Of a stretch of 64,000 nucleotides of DNA, positions 35,229 to 44,607 are shown in pieces; position 1 is the first letter of the stretch, and each line of letters begins with the position of its first letter. Made by a program: the position numbers and the translations under genes. The notes beneath the pieces are model-generated. The model saw nothing but the letters and a program-made list of their open reading frames with translations, ran no database searches and was not told the DNA's origin. The DNA is from Qipengyuania pelagi. GTDB lineage: Bacteria; Pseudomonadota; Alphaproteobacteria; Sphingomonadales; Sphingomonadaceae. Location of the stretch: assembly GCF_009827295.1 (NCBI RefSeq), contig NZ_WTYD01000004.1, positions 1 to 64,000 on the forward strand, written 5' to 3'.

Positions 35229-35321
35229 GTCGGGAAGGGTCCTTTCGCCCCATCTATGTAGGCGCGAAGGTATGAATGGCAAGTTGCTGGTGACGATCGC
35301 GATCGGCACGCGATCGGGCCG

Positions 35322-35996
35322 TCAGAACGGCAGGAAACTCCCGGTTTCGTCGGAGCCGAGATAGAGATAGACGCCGATCGAGGACGCAAGGCCCGCGAAG
35401 ATCAGCGCGCTCAGCAACAGCGCGCCATCGCGCACCGTCAAGGCGAGGCCGATCATCACGATGGCGAGCATCGGAAGGGTGCTGGCGAAGGGCAGCAATT
35501 CGAGCGGCGGAACCGTGCAGCACAGCGCGATCACGACCACGCCCGCGAAGCGCAGCCAGATACCGGTGGTCAAGGCCTCCAGCCGGTCCTGGCTATGCTC
35601 GTCGAGCCAGGCTCCGAGCTTGCGCAATTTCGCCACCGCCTTGTGCAGCTTGTCGCTGGCGACGGAGCGGTTCTGGACGAATTCCGGCATCCAGATATGT
35701 TCGCGCCCCAGGACCAGCTGCGCGGCGATCACGGCGATGAAGAGCGCCAGCGCGGTCGGCACGCCGGGGATGCCGCCAAGGGGGCTGATCTCGATCAGGG
35801 CGGGGATCATCATGAACGGGCCGAAGCTGCGGCGCCCGAAATCGTCGAGCACATCGCGCACGCAGACCTGATCGCCCTTGTCGGCAAGCCCGTCGAGTTC
35901 GTCGAGGACGTCCTCTACGCTGGCGGGTTCATGGTCCAGTGTGCCTCTCCTCCTGCGCCCACCAACGAGCGAGGAGGAAAAGAGGTCCACGGACAA
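35322..35996 (-). CDS. exoD: ExoD-family exopolysaccharide synthesis protein
   Basis: This 224-residue membrane protein has the ExoD features: an N-terminal cytoplasmic segment (ASVEDVLDELDGLADKGDQV), the conserved FGRRSFGPFMMIPALIEISP, LGGIPGVPTALALFIAVIA and the REHIWMPEFVQNRSV block, followed by paired helices near the C-terminus. Four or so membrane helices are likely. In Rhizobium exoD mutants have altered exopolysaccharide and alkali sensitivity; the molecular role is not settled. It stands next to a MaoC gene on the same strand with only four bases between stop and next frame, but functional linkage is unclear. Confidence 0.88.
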   Translation of the reverse strand: MSVDLFSSSLVGGRRRRGTLDHEPASVEDVLDELDGLADKGDQVCVRDVLDDFGRRSFGPFMMIPALIEISPLGGIPGVPTALALFIAVIAAQLVLGREHIWMPEFVQNRSVASDKLHKAVAKLRKLGAWLDEHSQDRLEALTTGIWLRFAGVVVIALCCTVPPLELLPFASTLPMLAIVMIGLALTVRDGALLLSALIFAGLASSIGVYLYLGSDETGSFLPF

Positions 35997-36000
35997 GCGG

Positions 36001-36456
36001 TTATGCCTGGTCGGCCTTCTTGAGGAGCGCCGAACGTTCGCAGCGGCACACGACCTCGCCGCGCTGGTTGATAGCCTCGTGCAGGAAGGTAACGATCCCG
36101 GTATCGGGGCGCGATTTGCTTGGGCGCAAACCGATCACCTCGCTCGTCGCATGGAGCGTATCGCCGATGAAGACCGGCTTCGGCATCACGAGCTTGTCGT
36201 AACCGAGATTGGCGACCAGCGTCCCCAGCGTCGTATCCCCCACGCTCAGCCCCACCATCAGCGAGAAGGTGAAGGTCCCGTTGACGAGGATCTGGCCGAA
36301 CTCGCTTGCCCTCGCCGCTTCCGCATCGAGATGGAGCGGCTGGGGGTTGTGGGTCATGGTGGTAAAGAGGAGATTGTCCGTCTCCGTCACCGTGCGGCGG
36401 ATCTCGTGCTCGATCCGGTCGCCGACCGCCCATTCGTCGAAATGGCGGCCTGCCAT
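36001..36456 (-). CDS. MaoC-type hotdog dehydratase
   Basis: This 151-residue single-hotdog protein shows the MaoC hydratase pattern: an early [20 protein letters not shown], then [20 protein letters not shown], which holds the Asp/His catalytic region (x-N-P-x-P-L-H-x-D), and [14 protein letters not shown]. It probably hydrates an enoyl-CoA or related thioester. The ATG overlaps the stop of the upstream aldehyde dehydrogenase (ATGA), so the two are co-translated. With the enoyl-CoA hydratase nearby it suggests degradation of an acyl or aromatic compound. Confidence 0.87.
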   Translation of the reverse strand: MAGRHFDEWAVGDRIEHEIRRTVTETDNLLFTTMTHNPQPLHLDAEAARASEFGQILVNGTFTFSLMVGLSVGDTTLGTLVANLGYDKLVMPKPVFIGDTLHATSEVIGLRPSKSRPDTGIVTFLHEAINQRGEVVCRCERSALLKKADQA

Positions 36457-37874
36457 CAGCTGTGGCCCATCACGGCTTTGACTTCGAGGAAGTCGTGGAA
36501 GCCGAATTCGCCCCATTCGCGGCCATTGCCCGATTTCTTGTAGCCGCCGAACGCCGCATTCATGTCATAGCCGCCATTGATGGCGACGCGCCCTGCGCGG
36601 ATGCGCTTGGCTAGGCTGCGGGCGGTTTCGATATCCTCGCCCGTGATCGCGCTGGCGAGGCCGTATTCGGTGTCGTTGGCGATGCGGATCGCGTCGTCGT
36701 AATCCTCGTAGCCGAGGATGGTCAGAACCGGCCCGAAGATTTCCTCGCGCGCGATCGTCATGTCGTTGGTGACATCGGCGAAGACGGTCGGCTTGACGTA
36801 ATGGCCGGTTTCGAGGCCCTCTGGCTTGCCCGGTCCGCCCGCGACCAAAGTCGCGCCTTCCTCGATCCCCTTTTCGATCAGGCCCTGGATTTTGTCCCAC
36901 TGCTGGCGGCTGACCACCGGGCCGATCGCAGCATTGCCCTTGGGATCGCCGGGAATCACGCCCTCGGCGGCTTCCTTCGCGGCGGCCTTGGCTTCTTCCA
37001 AGCGGGCGTGCGGCACGAGCATCCGGCTGGGCGCGGTGCAGGTCTGGCCCGAATTGCCCATCATCGCGGTGGTCCCGCGCATCACGGACTTGGTGAAGGC
37101 GCTGTCGTCGAGCACGATGTTCGGGCTCTTGCCGCCCAGTTCCTGCGCCACGCGCTTGACCGTGTCGGCAGCGTTCTTGGCGATCAGGACACCGGCGCGG
37201 GTCGATCCGGTGAAGCTGACCATGTCGATATCGGGATGGCCGCTGATCGCCTCGCCCACGCCGGGCCCGTCACCATTGATGAGGTTGAAGACGCCTGCGG
37301 GTACGCCCGCCGCATCCATGATTTCGGCGAAGATATAGGCGTTGAAGGGCGCGATCTCGCTGGGTTTGAGGAGCATGGTATTGCCCGTAGCCAGCGCGGG
37401 GAAGACCTTGCAGGCGATCTGGTTGAGCGGCCAGTTCCAGGGCGTGATCATGCCGACGACGCCGATCGGTTCCCAGACATGGAGGGTCGGCCCGTCCTGG
37501 CGTTCGAATTCGAAGCGTTCGAGGATGTCGATCGCAGTCGCGCAGTGGCCGGCGAGGAGGCCGACATGCGGCCCGTTGGCGAGCGACATCGGCGCGCCCA
37601 TCTCGTCGCTGACCGCCGTGGCCAGCTCTTCCTTGCGGTTCTCGATCTCGGCCTGGATGGCGCGCAGCAGGGTCAAGCGTTCCTCGCGGCTCGTCTGGCT
37701 GAAGCTTTCGAAGGCGCGGCGCGCGGCCTTTACCGCCTTGTCGACGTCGGCCTTGGTGCCGAAGCTGATATGGCCGATCGTTTCTTCGGTGGCCGGGTTC
37801 TCGACCGGGCGCGTGTCCTCGCTGACGGGGTCGACCCACTGGCCGTCGATATAGAATTGGGTGCAGTCGCGCAT
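36456..37874 (-). CDS. NAD(P)-dependent aldehyde dehydrogenase
   Basis: This 472-residue enzyme of the ALDH superfamily oxidises an aldehyde to the acid. The NAD-binding proline-rich [20 protein letters not shown], the Glu base in [11 protein letters not shown], and the catalytic Cys in [14 protein letters not shown] are all present. The C-terminal [17 protein letters not shown] is typical. The start at 37874 has GAGGAGA upstream. It forms a tight pair with the MaoC-like gene and is divergent from a flavin reductase. The substrate is not predictable, though fatty or aromatic aldehydes are typical of this subgroup. Confidence 0.92.
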   Translation of the reverse strand: MRDCTQFYIDGQWVDPVSEDTRPVENPATEETIGHISFGTKADVDKAVKAARRAFESFSQTSREERLTLLRAIQAEIENRKEELATAVSDEMGAPMSLANGPHVGLLAGHCATAIDILERFEFERQDGPTLHVWEPIGVVGMITPWNWPLNQIACKVFPALATGNTMLLKPSEIAPFNAYIFAEIMDAAGVPAGVFNLINGDGPGVGEAISGHPDIDMVSFTGSTRAGVLIAKNAADTVKRVAQELGGKSPNIVLDDSAFTKSVMRGTTAMMGNSGQTCTAPSRMLVPHARLEEAKAAAKEAAEGVIPGDPKGNAAIGPVVSRQQWDKIQGLIEKGIEEGATLVAGGPGKPEGLETGHYVKPTVFADVTNDMTIAREEIFGPVLTILGYEDYDDAIRIANDTEYGLASAITGEDIETARSLAKRIRAGRVAINGGYDMNAAFGGYKKSGNGREWGEFGFHDFLEVKAVMGHS

Positions 37875-37975
37875 ATCCGATCTCCTCTTTGCGAGGGACA
37901 GGTAGCGATGAGAGAAGGCTCCTGCAACGCGTGCGGGCTTGCCAAGCGGCCCGCAAATCCCCACCGGGTGGCGCG

Positions 37976-38620
37976 ATGCAGCCTGTCGAGCCAGCCGATC
38001 CCGCAAGCCTGCGCCGCGCCTTTCGCGATGCGCTGGGCTCGTTCGCGACCGGGGTGACGATCGCGACCACGCTGGCGGAAGACGAAGCGCCGGTGGGCGT
38101 CACCGCCAGCAGCTTCAATTCGGTCAGCCTCGACCCGCCGCTGGTCCTGTGGTCGCTGGCGAAATCCGCCCAGTCGCGCGCGGCCTTCACCAGCAGCGGC
38201 CATTTCGCCGTCCATGTCCTCGCCGCCAGCCAGCAGGACCTGTCCGACCGCTTCGCCCGCTCGGGCGTGGACAAGTTCGCCGGGCTCGAATGGGAGGTGG
38301 GCGAATTGGGATCGCCCCTGTTCCCCGACTTCGCCGCGCGGTTCGAATGCAAGACCCGGCACGAATACGAAGGCGGCGACCACGTCATCCTCGTCGGCGA
38401 GGTGGTCGCGTTCGAAGCGAATGACGTGCCGCCGCTGCTCTTCCACGCCGGGTCCTACGCCCGGCGCCGCTTCCAGGCGCGCGATGCGGCGCAGGACATC
38501 TTGAACGAGGTCATCGCGGTCGAACACGCGCTGGAAAAGGTCGCGCGCGGCGATCTGCCGTCCGGGCGCATGGAGGAAATGCGGGCGCTGATGCGGCGGA
38601 TCGTCGATCTTTCGAACTGA
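37976..38620 (+). CDS. Flavin reductase-like FMN-binding protein
   Basis: This 214-residue protein has the flavin reductase fold: LRRAFRDALGSFATGVTIAT, then VGVTASSFNSVSLDPPLVLWSL (quoted in part) with the FMN-binding TASSFNSVSLDPP motif, and SGHFAVHVLAASQQDLSDRFA. It would reduce FMN or FAD with NAD(P)H to supply a two-component monooxygenase. The C-terminal 55 residues form a helical extension. No monooxygenase gene is in the window. It is divergent from the aldehyde dehydrogenase and followed by an enoyl-CoA hydratase after 66 bases. Confidence 0.88.
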   Translation: MQPVEPADPASLRRAFRDALGSFATGVTIATTLAEDEAPVGVTASSFNSVSLDPPLVLWSLAKSAQSRAAFTSSGHFAVHVLAASQQDLSDRFARSGVDKFAGLEWEVGELGSPLFPDFAARFECKTRHEYEGGDHVILVGEVVAFEANDVPPLLFHAGSYARRRFQARDAAQDILNEVIAVEHALEKVARGDLPSGRMEEMRALMRRIVDLSN

Positions 38621-38686
38621 TGCCTTGCGTGGCCGGACCGCGACGATAGGTTGCGGCCTGAAACCGTTCGAGCGGGAGAGAACAGG

Positions 38687-39469
38687 ATGAGCTTCGAAAC
38701 GATTACGACGGCGCGCGAGGGCGACGTGCTGACGATCACGCTGAACCGGCCCGAGCGGCTCAATGCCTGCCCGCCCGACATGGCGGACGAGATCTTCGCC
38801 GCGATCCGCGATTTGGACGGCGCGCGCGCGGTGCTGATCACCGGGGCGGGGCGTGCGTTCTGTTCGGGCGCGGACCTTGCCGCGCGGGGCGAGCGCTCGG
38901 TCGGAGGCGGCGAAGGCGCGTTCACCGCGCTCGGTCGCCATTACAATCCGATGGTCATGGCGCTTGCCAGCCTCCCCGTGCCGGTGATCGCGGCAGTCAA
39001 CGGCCCGGCGGCGGGCATCGGCTGCTCGATCGCGCTGGCGGCGGATTTCGTGATCGCCGGATCGAGCGCCTATTTCCTCCAGGCCTTCGTCAATATCGGC
39101 CTCGTGCCCGATGGCGGGTCGAGCTGGATGCTGCCGCGCCTCGTCGGCAAGGCGCAGGCCACGCGGATGATGATGCTGGGCGAGAAGATCCCCGCCGAAG
39201 AGGCCGAACGGATCGGCCTCATCTACAAGACCGTCGCCGACGATGCGCTGATGGACGAGGCGAAGGCGCTGGCGACGAGGCTCGCGGGCGGACCGACCGT
39301 GGCGCTCGGCGCAATGAAACAGGCCATCCGGCGCGGGCTCGAAGCCGATTTTTCAACCACGCTCCAATACGAGGCCGAAGCGCAGCGCGTGGCGGGCAAT
39401 TCCAAGGATGCGATGGAAGGCGGCATGGCCTTCCTCCAGAAGCGGAAACCGGAATTCAAGGGGGCGTAG
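38687..39469 (+). CDS. Enoyl-CoA hydratase/isomerase family protein, PaaG-like
   Basis: This 260-residue crotonase-fold enzyme carries the oxyanion-hole segments GAGRAFCSGADLAARG and NGPAAGIGCSIALAAD. The segment FVNIGLVPDGGSSWMLPRLVG (quoted here at its ends as FVNIGL and LPRLVG) has Asp rather than the second hydratase Glu, as in PaaG-type isomerases, so an isomerase role in phenylacetyl-CoA or similar breakdown is possible. The start at 38687 follows GGGAGAG. The gene ends inside a terminator whose stem includes the stop codon region. Confidence 0.9.
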   Translation: MSFETITTAREGDVLTITLNRPERLNACPPDMADEIFAAIRDLDGARAVLITGAGRAFCSGADLAARGERSVGGGEGAFTALGRHYNPMVMALASLPVPVIAAVNGPAAGIGCSIALAADFVIAGSSAYFLQAFVNIGLVPDGGSSWMLPRLVGKAQATRMMMLGEKIPAEEAERIGLIYKTVADDALMDEAKALATRLAGGPTVALGAMKQAIRRGLEADFSTTLQYEAEAQRVAGNSKDAMEGGMAFLQKRKPEFKGA

Positions 39470-39482
39470 GCCGCCCCCTTTT
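39458..39482 (+). terminator. Rho-independent terminator overlapping the end of the enoyl-CoA hydratase gene
   Basis: AAGGGGGCG (39458-39466), loop TAGGC, then CGCCCCCTT and further T residues form a perfect nine-pair hairpin. The loop contains the TAG stop codon, so termination starts within the coding sequence. Confidence 0.8.
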
Positions 39483-39490
39483 CCGCTATT

Positions 39491-39561
39491 CGTCATTCCC
39501 GCGCAGGCGGGAATTCAGGACCAGCGTTGCGCGCTGGATCCCCGCCTACGCGGGGATGACG
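39491..39561. repeat. REP-like intergenic palindrome
   Basis: The segment opens CGTCATTCCCGCG, followed by CAGGCGGG, and closes CCCGCCTACGCGGGGATGACG, so the two ends are inverted copies with few mismatches; a GGACCAGCG...CGCTGG arm lies inside. Sequences of this form are repeated between genes in many sphingomonad genomes. It sits between two convergent genes. Only one copy is in this window. Confidence 0.7.
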
Positions 39562-39597
39562 GTGGATGAGTGCGGAAAAGGCCGACTTCCGCTCCGC

Positions 39598-41022
39598 CTA
39601 CACCACCGCGTCGCGCTTGACCGTGATGACCTGCGGATAGGTGAATTCCTTCAACCCATCGATCCCGTATTCCGCGCCGAAGCCCGATTGCTTGTGCCCG
39701 CCAAAGGGCGCGAGGGGCGACAGGTGCATGAATTCGTTGATCCACACCGTCCCGGTTTCGAGCTGTTCGGCGATTTCGACCGCCGCGTCGGTATCCTTCG
39801 ACCAGATCGCGCCCGCCAGCCCGTATTGCGACGCGTTGGCGCGCGCGATCGCCTCGTCCACGCTTGAAAACTTCATCAGCGGCATGACCGGGCCGAACTG
39901 TTCCTCGGCGACGATCCGCGCATCTTCCGGCGGATTGTCGAGGATGGTGATCGGCACGTAATATCCCGTGCCCGAAGGATCGGTGTCGCCGCCCGTCAGG
40001 AAGCTGTAGCCATTGTCCTTGGCGTCCTGGATCAGGTCGCAGACCCGCTCGAACTGCTTCCGGTTCTGGATCGGCCCGACCCCGGTGCCCTGCTGCGATC
40101 CGTCGCCGACGGTCACGCCCTTCGCATAATCGGCAATGGCCCTCGACAGATCGTCATAGATGTCTTCGTGGATGTAGATGCGCTTGGCCGCGATGCAGAC
40201 CTGGCCGGCATTGGAGAAGCTCGACCAGAACAGCTGTTCGGCCACTTTCTCGACATCGGCATCGGGGAGGACGATAGAGGCGTCGTTGCCGCCCAGTTCG
40301 AGCGTGATGCGCTTCAGATCGCGCGCCGCGCCTTCCATGATCTTCTTGCCCGTCGCGGTCGATCCGGTGAAGGTGATCTTGTCGATCCCCGGATGCTCGG
40401 TGATGAGCGGGCCGAGGCTGTCTTCGCCGGTGATGATATTGACGGTCCCGGCGGGGACCACGTCCTTGATCAGTTCGGCGATGCGCAGGGTCGTCAGCGG
40501 CGTGAAGGGCGAGGGTTTCAGGACGATGGTGCAGCCAGCGACGAGGGCGGGCACGATCTTCTGGATCGCCATCATGATCGGGAAATTCCACGGCACGATC
40601 CCGCCGACCACGCCCACCGGCACACGGCGGGTGCGCGACAGGCGGGTGTCGTCGTCCTGATTGATGACATCGTCCAGCGTCAGCCCCGCCTGCGCCTTGG
40701 CGAGGCCCGCCGCGCCGTAGATCTCCTGCTGCGCCTGCGCGTGCGGCTTGCCCTGTTCGCTGGTCAGCAGGCGGAACAATTCGTCCGCATTGTCCTTGAT
40801 CGCTGCCGCGATGCCGAGGACGACCTTCTGCCGCTCCTCCGGCGTGGTCTTGCGCCAGCTTTTGAAGGCGACCCGCGCCGCATCGACCGCACGATCCAAT
40901 TCGCCCTTACCGCAGGCGGGGACCCGCGCGATCACCTGTTCGGTCGCCGGATTGACGACATCCAGCGTCGCGTCGGTCGTCACCATCTCGCCGCCGATCA
41001 GATTGGCATAGGTCGCGGTCAT
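39598..41022 (-). CDS. Aldehyde dehydrogenase family protein (second, solitary)
   Basis: This 474-residue ALDH is distinct from the one at 36456. Motifs: VPWNFPIMMAIQKIVPALVA (NAD domain), TFTGSTATGKKIMEGA, LELGGNDASIVLPDADV (Glu base), and SFSNAGQVCIAAKRIYIHED (catalytic Cys). The IAAKR and GTGVGPIQNRKQFERV segments resemble the betaine/aromatic aldehyde dehydrogenase subgroup. It stands alone on the minus strand, convergent with the enoyl-CoA hydratase; the 174 bases upstream hold no further gene. The substrate is open. Confidence 0.92.
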   Translation of the reverse strand: MTATYANLIGGEMVTTDATLDVVNPATEQVIARVPACGKGELDRAVDAARVAFKSWRKTTPEERQKVVLGIAAAIKDNADELFRLLTSEQGKPHAQAQQEIYGAAGLAKAQAGLTLDDVINQDDDTRLSRTRRVPVGVVGGIVPWNFPIMMAIQKIVPALVAGCTIVLKPSPFTPLTTLRIAELIKDVVPAGTVNIITGEDSLGPLITEHPGIDKITFTGSTATGKKIMEGAARDLKRITLELGGNDASIVLPDADVEKVAEQLFWSSFSNAGQVCIAAKRIYIHEDIYDDLSRAIADYAKGVTVGDGSQQGTGVGPIQNRKQFERVCDLIQDAKDNGYSFLTGGDTDPSGTGYYVPITILDNPPEDARIVAEEQFGPVMPLMKFSSVDEAIARANASQYGLAGAIWSKDTDAAVEIAEQLETGTVWINEFMHLSPLAPFGGHKQSGFGAEYGIDGLKEFTYPQVITVKRDAVV

Positions 41023-41196
41023 ATCTCTCTCCTGTCGATCGCTCTTTTGTCTAGGACTAGGCCATCAAGGCCGCCGACGCCAGCGCATCACGACACTATG
41101 GCGCAGCGTAAATCGAGCGGTTAGGAGCGGCGAATGTGGTCGGGCTAGCGAGTTCGCCCGCAGCATTCGTTTCATACACTCTCACAGGCTCACGAC

Positions 41197-42147
41197 ATGG
41201 CATTCGCTGTATTTCTGGTCGTCATCGGTCTCGCCGCCTTGGTTTTCGGCGGTGAATTGCTGGTGCGCGGCTCCGTCCTGCTGGCGGTGAAGGCAAGGCT
41301 CTCGCCACTCGCCATCGGCGTCGTGGTGGTGGGCTTCGGCACCTCGATGCCCGAACTCGCGACCAGCGTCGAAGCGGTGCTCGCGGATGCGCCACAGCTC
41401 GCCTGGGGCAATATCGTCGGCTCCAATATCGCCAACACGCTGATGATTTTGGGCGGGGCGGCGCTCGTTTCGCCCTTCGTTCTGGGCGGCAAGGGGACGA
41501 TCCGCGATCCGCTGGTGGGCGCGCTGGCAGCCTTGCTGTTGCTCGGTGCGACTGCGTTCGCCTGGGCCGGGACGCTGCTCGGTGCCGCGATGCTGCTGGC
41601 GCTGGCGATCTATCTCGTCGTCGCGCTGAAATCGGAACGCACCGCGCCCGTCGATCCCGAACTCGATCCCGAAAGCGCGGATCTGACCCCATCGGGATGG
41701 ACCAGGCCCTCGCTGCTGACCATCGCCGGCCTCGCCATCCTGATCGCCGGCGGTCAGGCGCTGGTCAGCGGATCGATCGATCTTGCCCGCCTCGTCGGCC
41801 TCAGCGAGACGGTGATCGGGTTGACGGTCGTCGCCATCGGAACCTCGCTGCCCGAGCTGGTCGCTTCCGTCCTCGCCGCGCGCAAGGGGGAAAGCGAGCT
41901 GGCCTTCGGCAATGTCGCCGGTTCCAACCTCTACAATATTCTCTTCATCGGCGGCGCGACCATGCTGCTTGCGCCCGAACCGATCACGCGCGAGATGCTG
42001 CCGCTCGATCTGGGCGTGATGACCGGCGCGGCGCTGCTCCTCCTTGTCCTCGCCTGGGTGGCGAAGCGGGTGACGCGCTGGATGGGCGCGCTGATGGTGC
42101 TCGCCTACGCCGCCTATCTCGCGACGCTGGTGGTGCTTGCCTCATGA
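41197..42147 (+). CDS. Calcium/sodium antiporter (YrbG/CaCA family)
   Basis: This 316-residue inner-membrane protein has about ten helices in two inverted halves, each with the alpha-repeat of the CaCA superfamily: GFGTSMPELATS in the first half and AIGTSLPELVAS in the second, each followed by GNIVGSNIANT or GNVAGSNLYNI. These supply the ion-binding acidic residues. It exchanges calcium or another divalent ion for sodium across the membrane. The hydrophilic loop at about 150-167 separates the halves. Its stop overlaps the start of the next gene. Confidence 0.92.
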   Translation: MAFAVFLVVIGLAALVFGGELLVRGSVLLAVKARLSPLAIGVVVVGFGTSMPELATSVEAVLADAPQLAWGNIVGSNIANTLMILGGAALVSPFVLGGKGTIRDPLVGALAALLLLGATAFAWAGTLLGAAMLLALAIYLVVALKSERTAPVDPELDPESADLTPSGWTRPSLLTIAGLAILIAGGQALVSGSIDLARLVGLSETVIGLTVVAIGTSLPELVASVLAARKGESELAFGNVAGSNLYNILFIGGATMLLAPEPITREMLPLDLGVMTGAALLLLVLAWVAKRVTRWMGALMVLAYAAYLATLVVLAS

Positions 42148-42590
42148 CCCTGCCCGGCTTTCCTGATGCCGCCCCGCTCGACGGGTTTCTCGGTGGATTG
42201 ATGATCGGCCTTGCCGCCGCGATCATGCTGCTCGGCCTGGGCAGGATCGCGGGCGTATCGGGGCTTGCCAGCCGGGCGATGCTGATCGAGCGCGGCGGCG
42301 CGCCCTGGCCGGTCGCGATTCTGTTCGTGGCGGGGCTGGTACTCGGCGCGATGCTGTTCGGATTGGCGGAACCGATCGAAGCGGTCTTCCCGCCGCATTG
42401 GGGCTGGCTGGTCGCGGGCGGATTGTTGGTCGGTTACGGCACGCGGCTGGGATCGGGCTGCACCAGCGGCCACGGCGTGTGCGGGATGAGCCGGCTGAGC
42501 CCGCGTTCGCTGGTGGCGACCGCGGCCTTCATGGCGAGCGGGATCGCGACGGTCGCGGTGGTCAATGCGCTGGGATATGGCTGGCGATGA
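42144..42590 (+). CDS. YeeE/YedE-family membrane protein, first half
   Basis: This 148-residue protein has four membrane helices and the family motif LVGYGTRLGSGCTSGHGVCG with cysteines near the end of the third helix. YeeE/YedE (TsuA-type) proteins import thiosulfate or carry sulfur-containing compounds. Here the usual protein is split into two small adjacent genes; this gene gives the first part. It overlaps the antiporter by four bases and the second half by four bases, so all three are probably co-expressed. Confidence 0.9.
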   Translation: MTLPGFPDAAPLDGFLGGLMIGLAAAIMLLGLGRIAGVSGLASRAMLIERGGAPWPVAILFVAGLVLGAMLFGLAEPIEAVFPPHWGWLVAGGLLVGYGTRLGSGCTSGHGVCGMSRLSPRSLVATAAFMASGIATVAVVNALGYGWR

Positions 42591-42997
42591 TGCGGGCGAT
42601 CCTCGCGCTCGTTTCGGGAGCGATCTTCGGCGCGGGCCTCGCATTGTCGGGCATGATGAACCCGGCGCGGGTGCGCGGTTTCCTCGACCTGTTCGGGGAC
42701 TGGGACCCGACGCTCGCTTTCGTGATGGGCGGCGCGATGCTGGTGATGGCGATCGCCTGGATGGTACAAAAACGCATGGCCGCGCCTGCGATCGGGCCGC
42801 GCTTCCATCTGCCCGGCACTGCCCTGATCGACCGCAGACTGATCGGCGGCGCGGTCCTGTTCGGGATCGGCTGGGGCCTTGCGGGCCTGTGCCCCGGCCC
42901 CGCCATCGCCTCGCTGGGCACTGCGCTCTTACCCGCCGCGATCTTCGTCGCCGCGATGCTGGCGGGGATGGGGCTGTTCAGGCTGACCGACCGCTAA
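42587..42997 (+). CDS. YeeE/YedE-family membrane protein, second half
   Basis: This 136-residue protein has four membrane helices with the second-half family motifs GLALSGMMNPARVRGFLDLF and the late cysteine motif GLAGLCPGPAIASLG. Together with the preceding gene it should form a two-subunit transporter for a reduced sulfur compound. Such split pairs are frequent in alphaproteobacteria, often next to sulfurtransferases or the regulator BigR, neither of which is seen here. The ATG lies within the ATGATGA junction. Confidence 0.9.
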   Translation: MMRAILALVSGAIFGAGLALSGMMNPARVRGFLDLFGDWDPTLAFVMGGAMLVMAIAWMVQKRMAAPAIGPRFHLPGTALIDRRLIGGAVLFGIGWGLAGLCPGPAIASLGTALLPAAIFVAAMLAGMGLFRLTDR

Positions 42998-43051
42998 GGC
43001 GCAGCGACTTGGCATTGGGGAACGCGATGGCGCCCCGTCCATTCGATCCGC

Positions 43052-43777
43052 ATGGACATCGAACGCGAGCAACGCCGCTTCCGCACCGCCAAGCCCTCGC
43101 GCCTCGGTCGCGGGATCGAGCGACTGACTCACCCCTTCGGCAAGGCGATCGCCGGAATGATCCCGAAACGCGCGGTGGAGGCGGTATTGAAAGGTCTCGA
43201 TCGTGCGGTCGGTATGCCGCAGCTGGTCCGCTTCACGCACGATCCGAACGATCTCCAAGCCGCGCACCAGGCCGCCAAGAGCGTCGCGCGCACGGCCCGC
43301 TCGGTCAGCGCCAGCACCGGCGCTGCCGCCGGTCTTGGCGGCGCGCTGTCGATGAGCGCGGACATCCCCGCCACGATCGGCATCGCCCTGCGCACGATCC
43401 GCGACACTGGTCGCGCTTACGGGTATGACGGCGAAGGTCCGGCGGAAAAGCTGTTCCGCCTTCAGATCCTCGAACTCGCCGCCCTCGACGATCCCGAGCA
43501 GCGCAGCCGCAGCATCGCCGATCTCGAAGCCGCGATCGGCCCGGACGGCACTCTGGTCGATGCCGAACACGAACAGATCGTGCCCATGGTCGATCAGGCG
43601 GTCGAGCGCATCTCGCGTGCAATCGCCTTCGCCAGCTTCCGCAGCCGGGCGGGCATGATCGTGCCCGTGGTCGGATCGGTCGTCGGAGGAATCGTCAATT
43701 CCTCGTTCCAGAACGATGTCGGCAAGGCGGCGCGCTTCGCCTTCCAGGCCCGCCGCCTCAAGCAGGCTGCTGATTAG
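43052..43777 (+). CDS. EcsC-family protein
   Basis: This 241-residue protein matches EcsC: the ADIPATIGIALRTIRDTGRAYGYD region, FRLQILELAALD, and the C-terminal VPVVGSVVGGIVNSSFQNDV with glycine-rich membrane-associated segments. In Bacillus EcsC accompanies an ABC transporter, but its role is not known. Here it stands next to, and convergent with, a metal ABC transporter; the two stop codons overlap. That adjacency need not mean shared function. Confidence 0.88.
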   Translation: MDIEREQRRFRTAKPSRLGRGIERLTHPFGKAIAGMIPKRAVEAVLKGLDRAVGMPQLVRFTHDPNDLQAAHQAAKSVARTARSVSASTGAAAGLGGALSMSADIPATIGIALRTIRDTGRAYGYDGEGPAEKLFRLQILELAALDDPEQRSRSIADLEAAIGPDGTLVDAEHEQIVPMVDQAVERISRAIAFASFRSRAGMIVPVVGSVVGGIVNSSFQNDVGKAARFAFQARRLKQAAD

Positions 43778-44607
43778 TCGACGGCGAGGGCTCCATGTCT
43801 TCCGGTGCGCCGGGTTCGAGCCACGAAAACGACGACGAATATCGCGGTCAGCACCAGCACGATCGTCGGCGCGGGTGCGCTGTCGAGGAAGAAGCTGAGC
43901 CACACGCCCGCAAAAGTGGCCCCCACCGCCACCAGAACCGCAATCGGCAGCATCCGGGCGAACCGGTCGGTTATAAGAAACGCGATCGCGCCCGGCGCGA
44001 TCAGCATGGCGATGGTCAGGATGATCCCCGTCGCTCTGAGCGCCCCCACGATGGTCAGGGCAAGGATGCACAAAAGTCCGTAATGCAAAAGCCGGGTCGA
44101 AAGGCCGATCGCCCGCGCCTGCTGAGGATCGAAAGCGTGGAGCAGCAGGTCGCGCCATTTGGCGATCAGGACGCCGCCGACCAGCAAGGCGATCGCGCCC
44201 GCCTCCACCACCTCGCCCCAATCGACGCCGAGCATGTTGCCGAACAGTATATGGTCGAGATGCACGTCGCTTTCGATCTTGGTGAACAGGACGATGCCGA
44301 GGCCGAACATCCCCGAAAAGACGACGCCCAGCAGCGTGTCTTCCTTGATCCGGCTGTTCTCCTTCAGATAGCCGACGCCGAGCGCGCAGGTCATCCCGGC
44401 TATGAAAGCTCCGATCGCCAGCGGCAGTCCGGCGACATAGGCCAGCACTACGCCGGGCAGGACCGCATGGCTGACCGCATCGCCCATCAGGGACCAGCCC
44501 TTCAGCACCAGAAAACAGGACAAGAGCGCGGCGGGCACCGCTACGCAGAACCCGATCAGGAAAGCCTGCTGCATGAATTCGAACGCGAAGGGCGCGACGG
44601 GGTCCAT
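43774..44607 (-). CDS. Metal ABC transporter permease (second)
   Basis: This 277-residue protein has about eight membrane helices of the ABC-3 family: LKGWSLMGDAVSHAVLPGVV in the first third, the coupling region FDPQQARAIGLSTRLLHYGL, and TGIILTIAMLIAPGAIAFLI. It is the MntD/SitD type. It forms the membrane channel with the other permease for import of manganese, zinc or iron. The start at 44607 overlaps the previous stop as ATGA. It is last of four genes; the 3' end overlaps the convergent EcsC gene. Confidence 0.9.
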   Translation of the reverse strand: MDPVAPFAFEFMQQAFLIGFCVAVPAALLSCFLVLKGWSLMGDAVSHAVLPGVVLAYVAGLPLAIGAFIAGMTCALGVGYLKENSRIKEDTLLGVVFSGMFGLGIVLFTKIESDVHLDHILFGNMLGVDWGEVVEAGAIALLVGGVLIAKWRDLLLHAFDPQQARAIGLSTRLLHYGLLCILALTIVGALRATGIILTIAMLIAPGAIAFLITDRFARMLPIAVLVAVGATFAGVWLSFFLDSAPAPTIVLVLTAIFVVVFVARTRRTGRHGALAVD

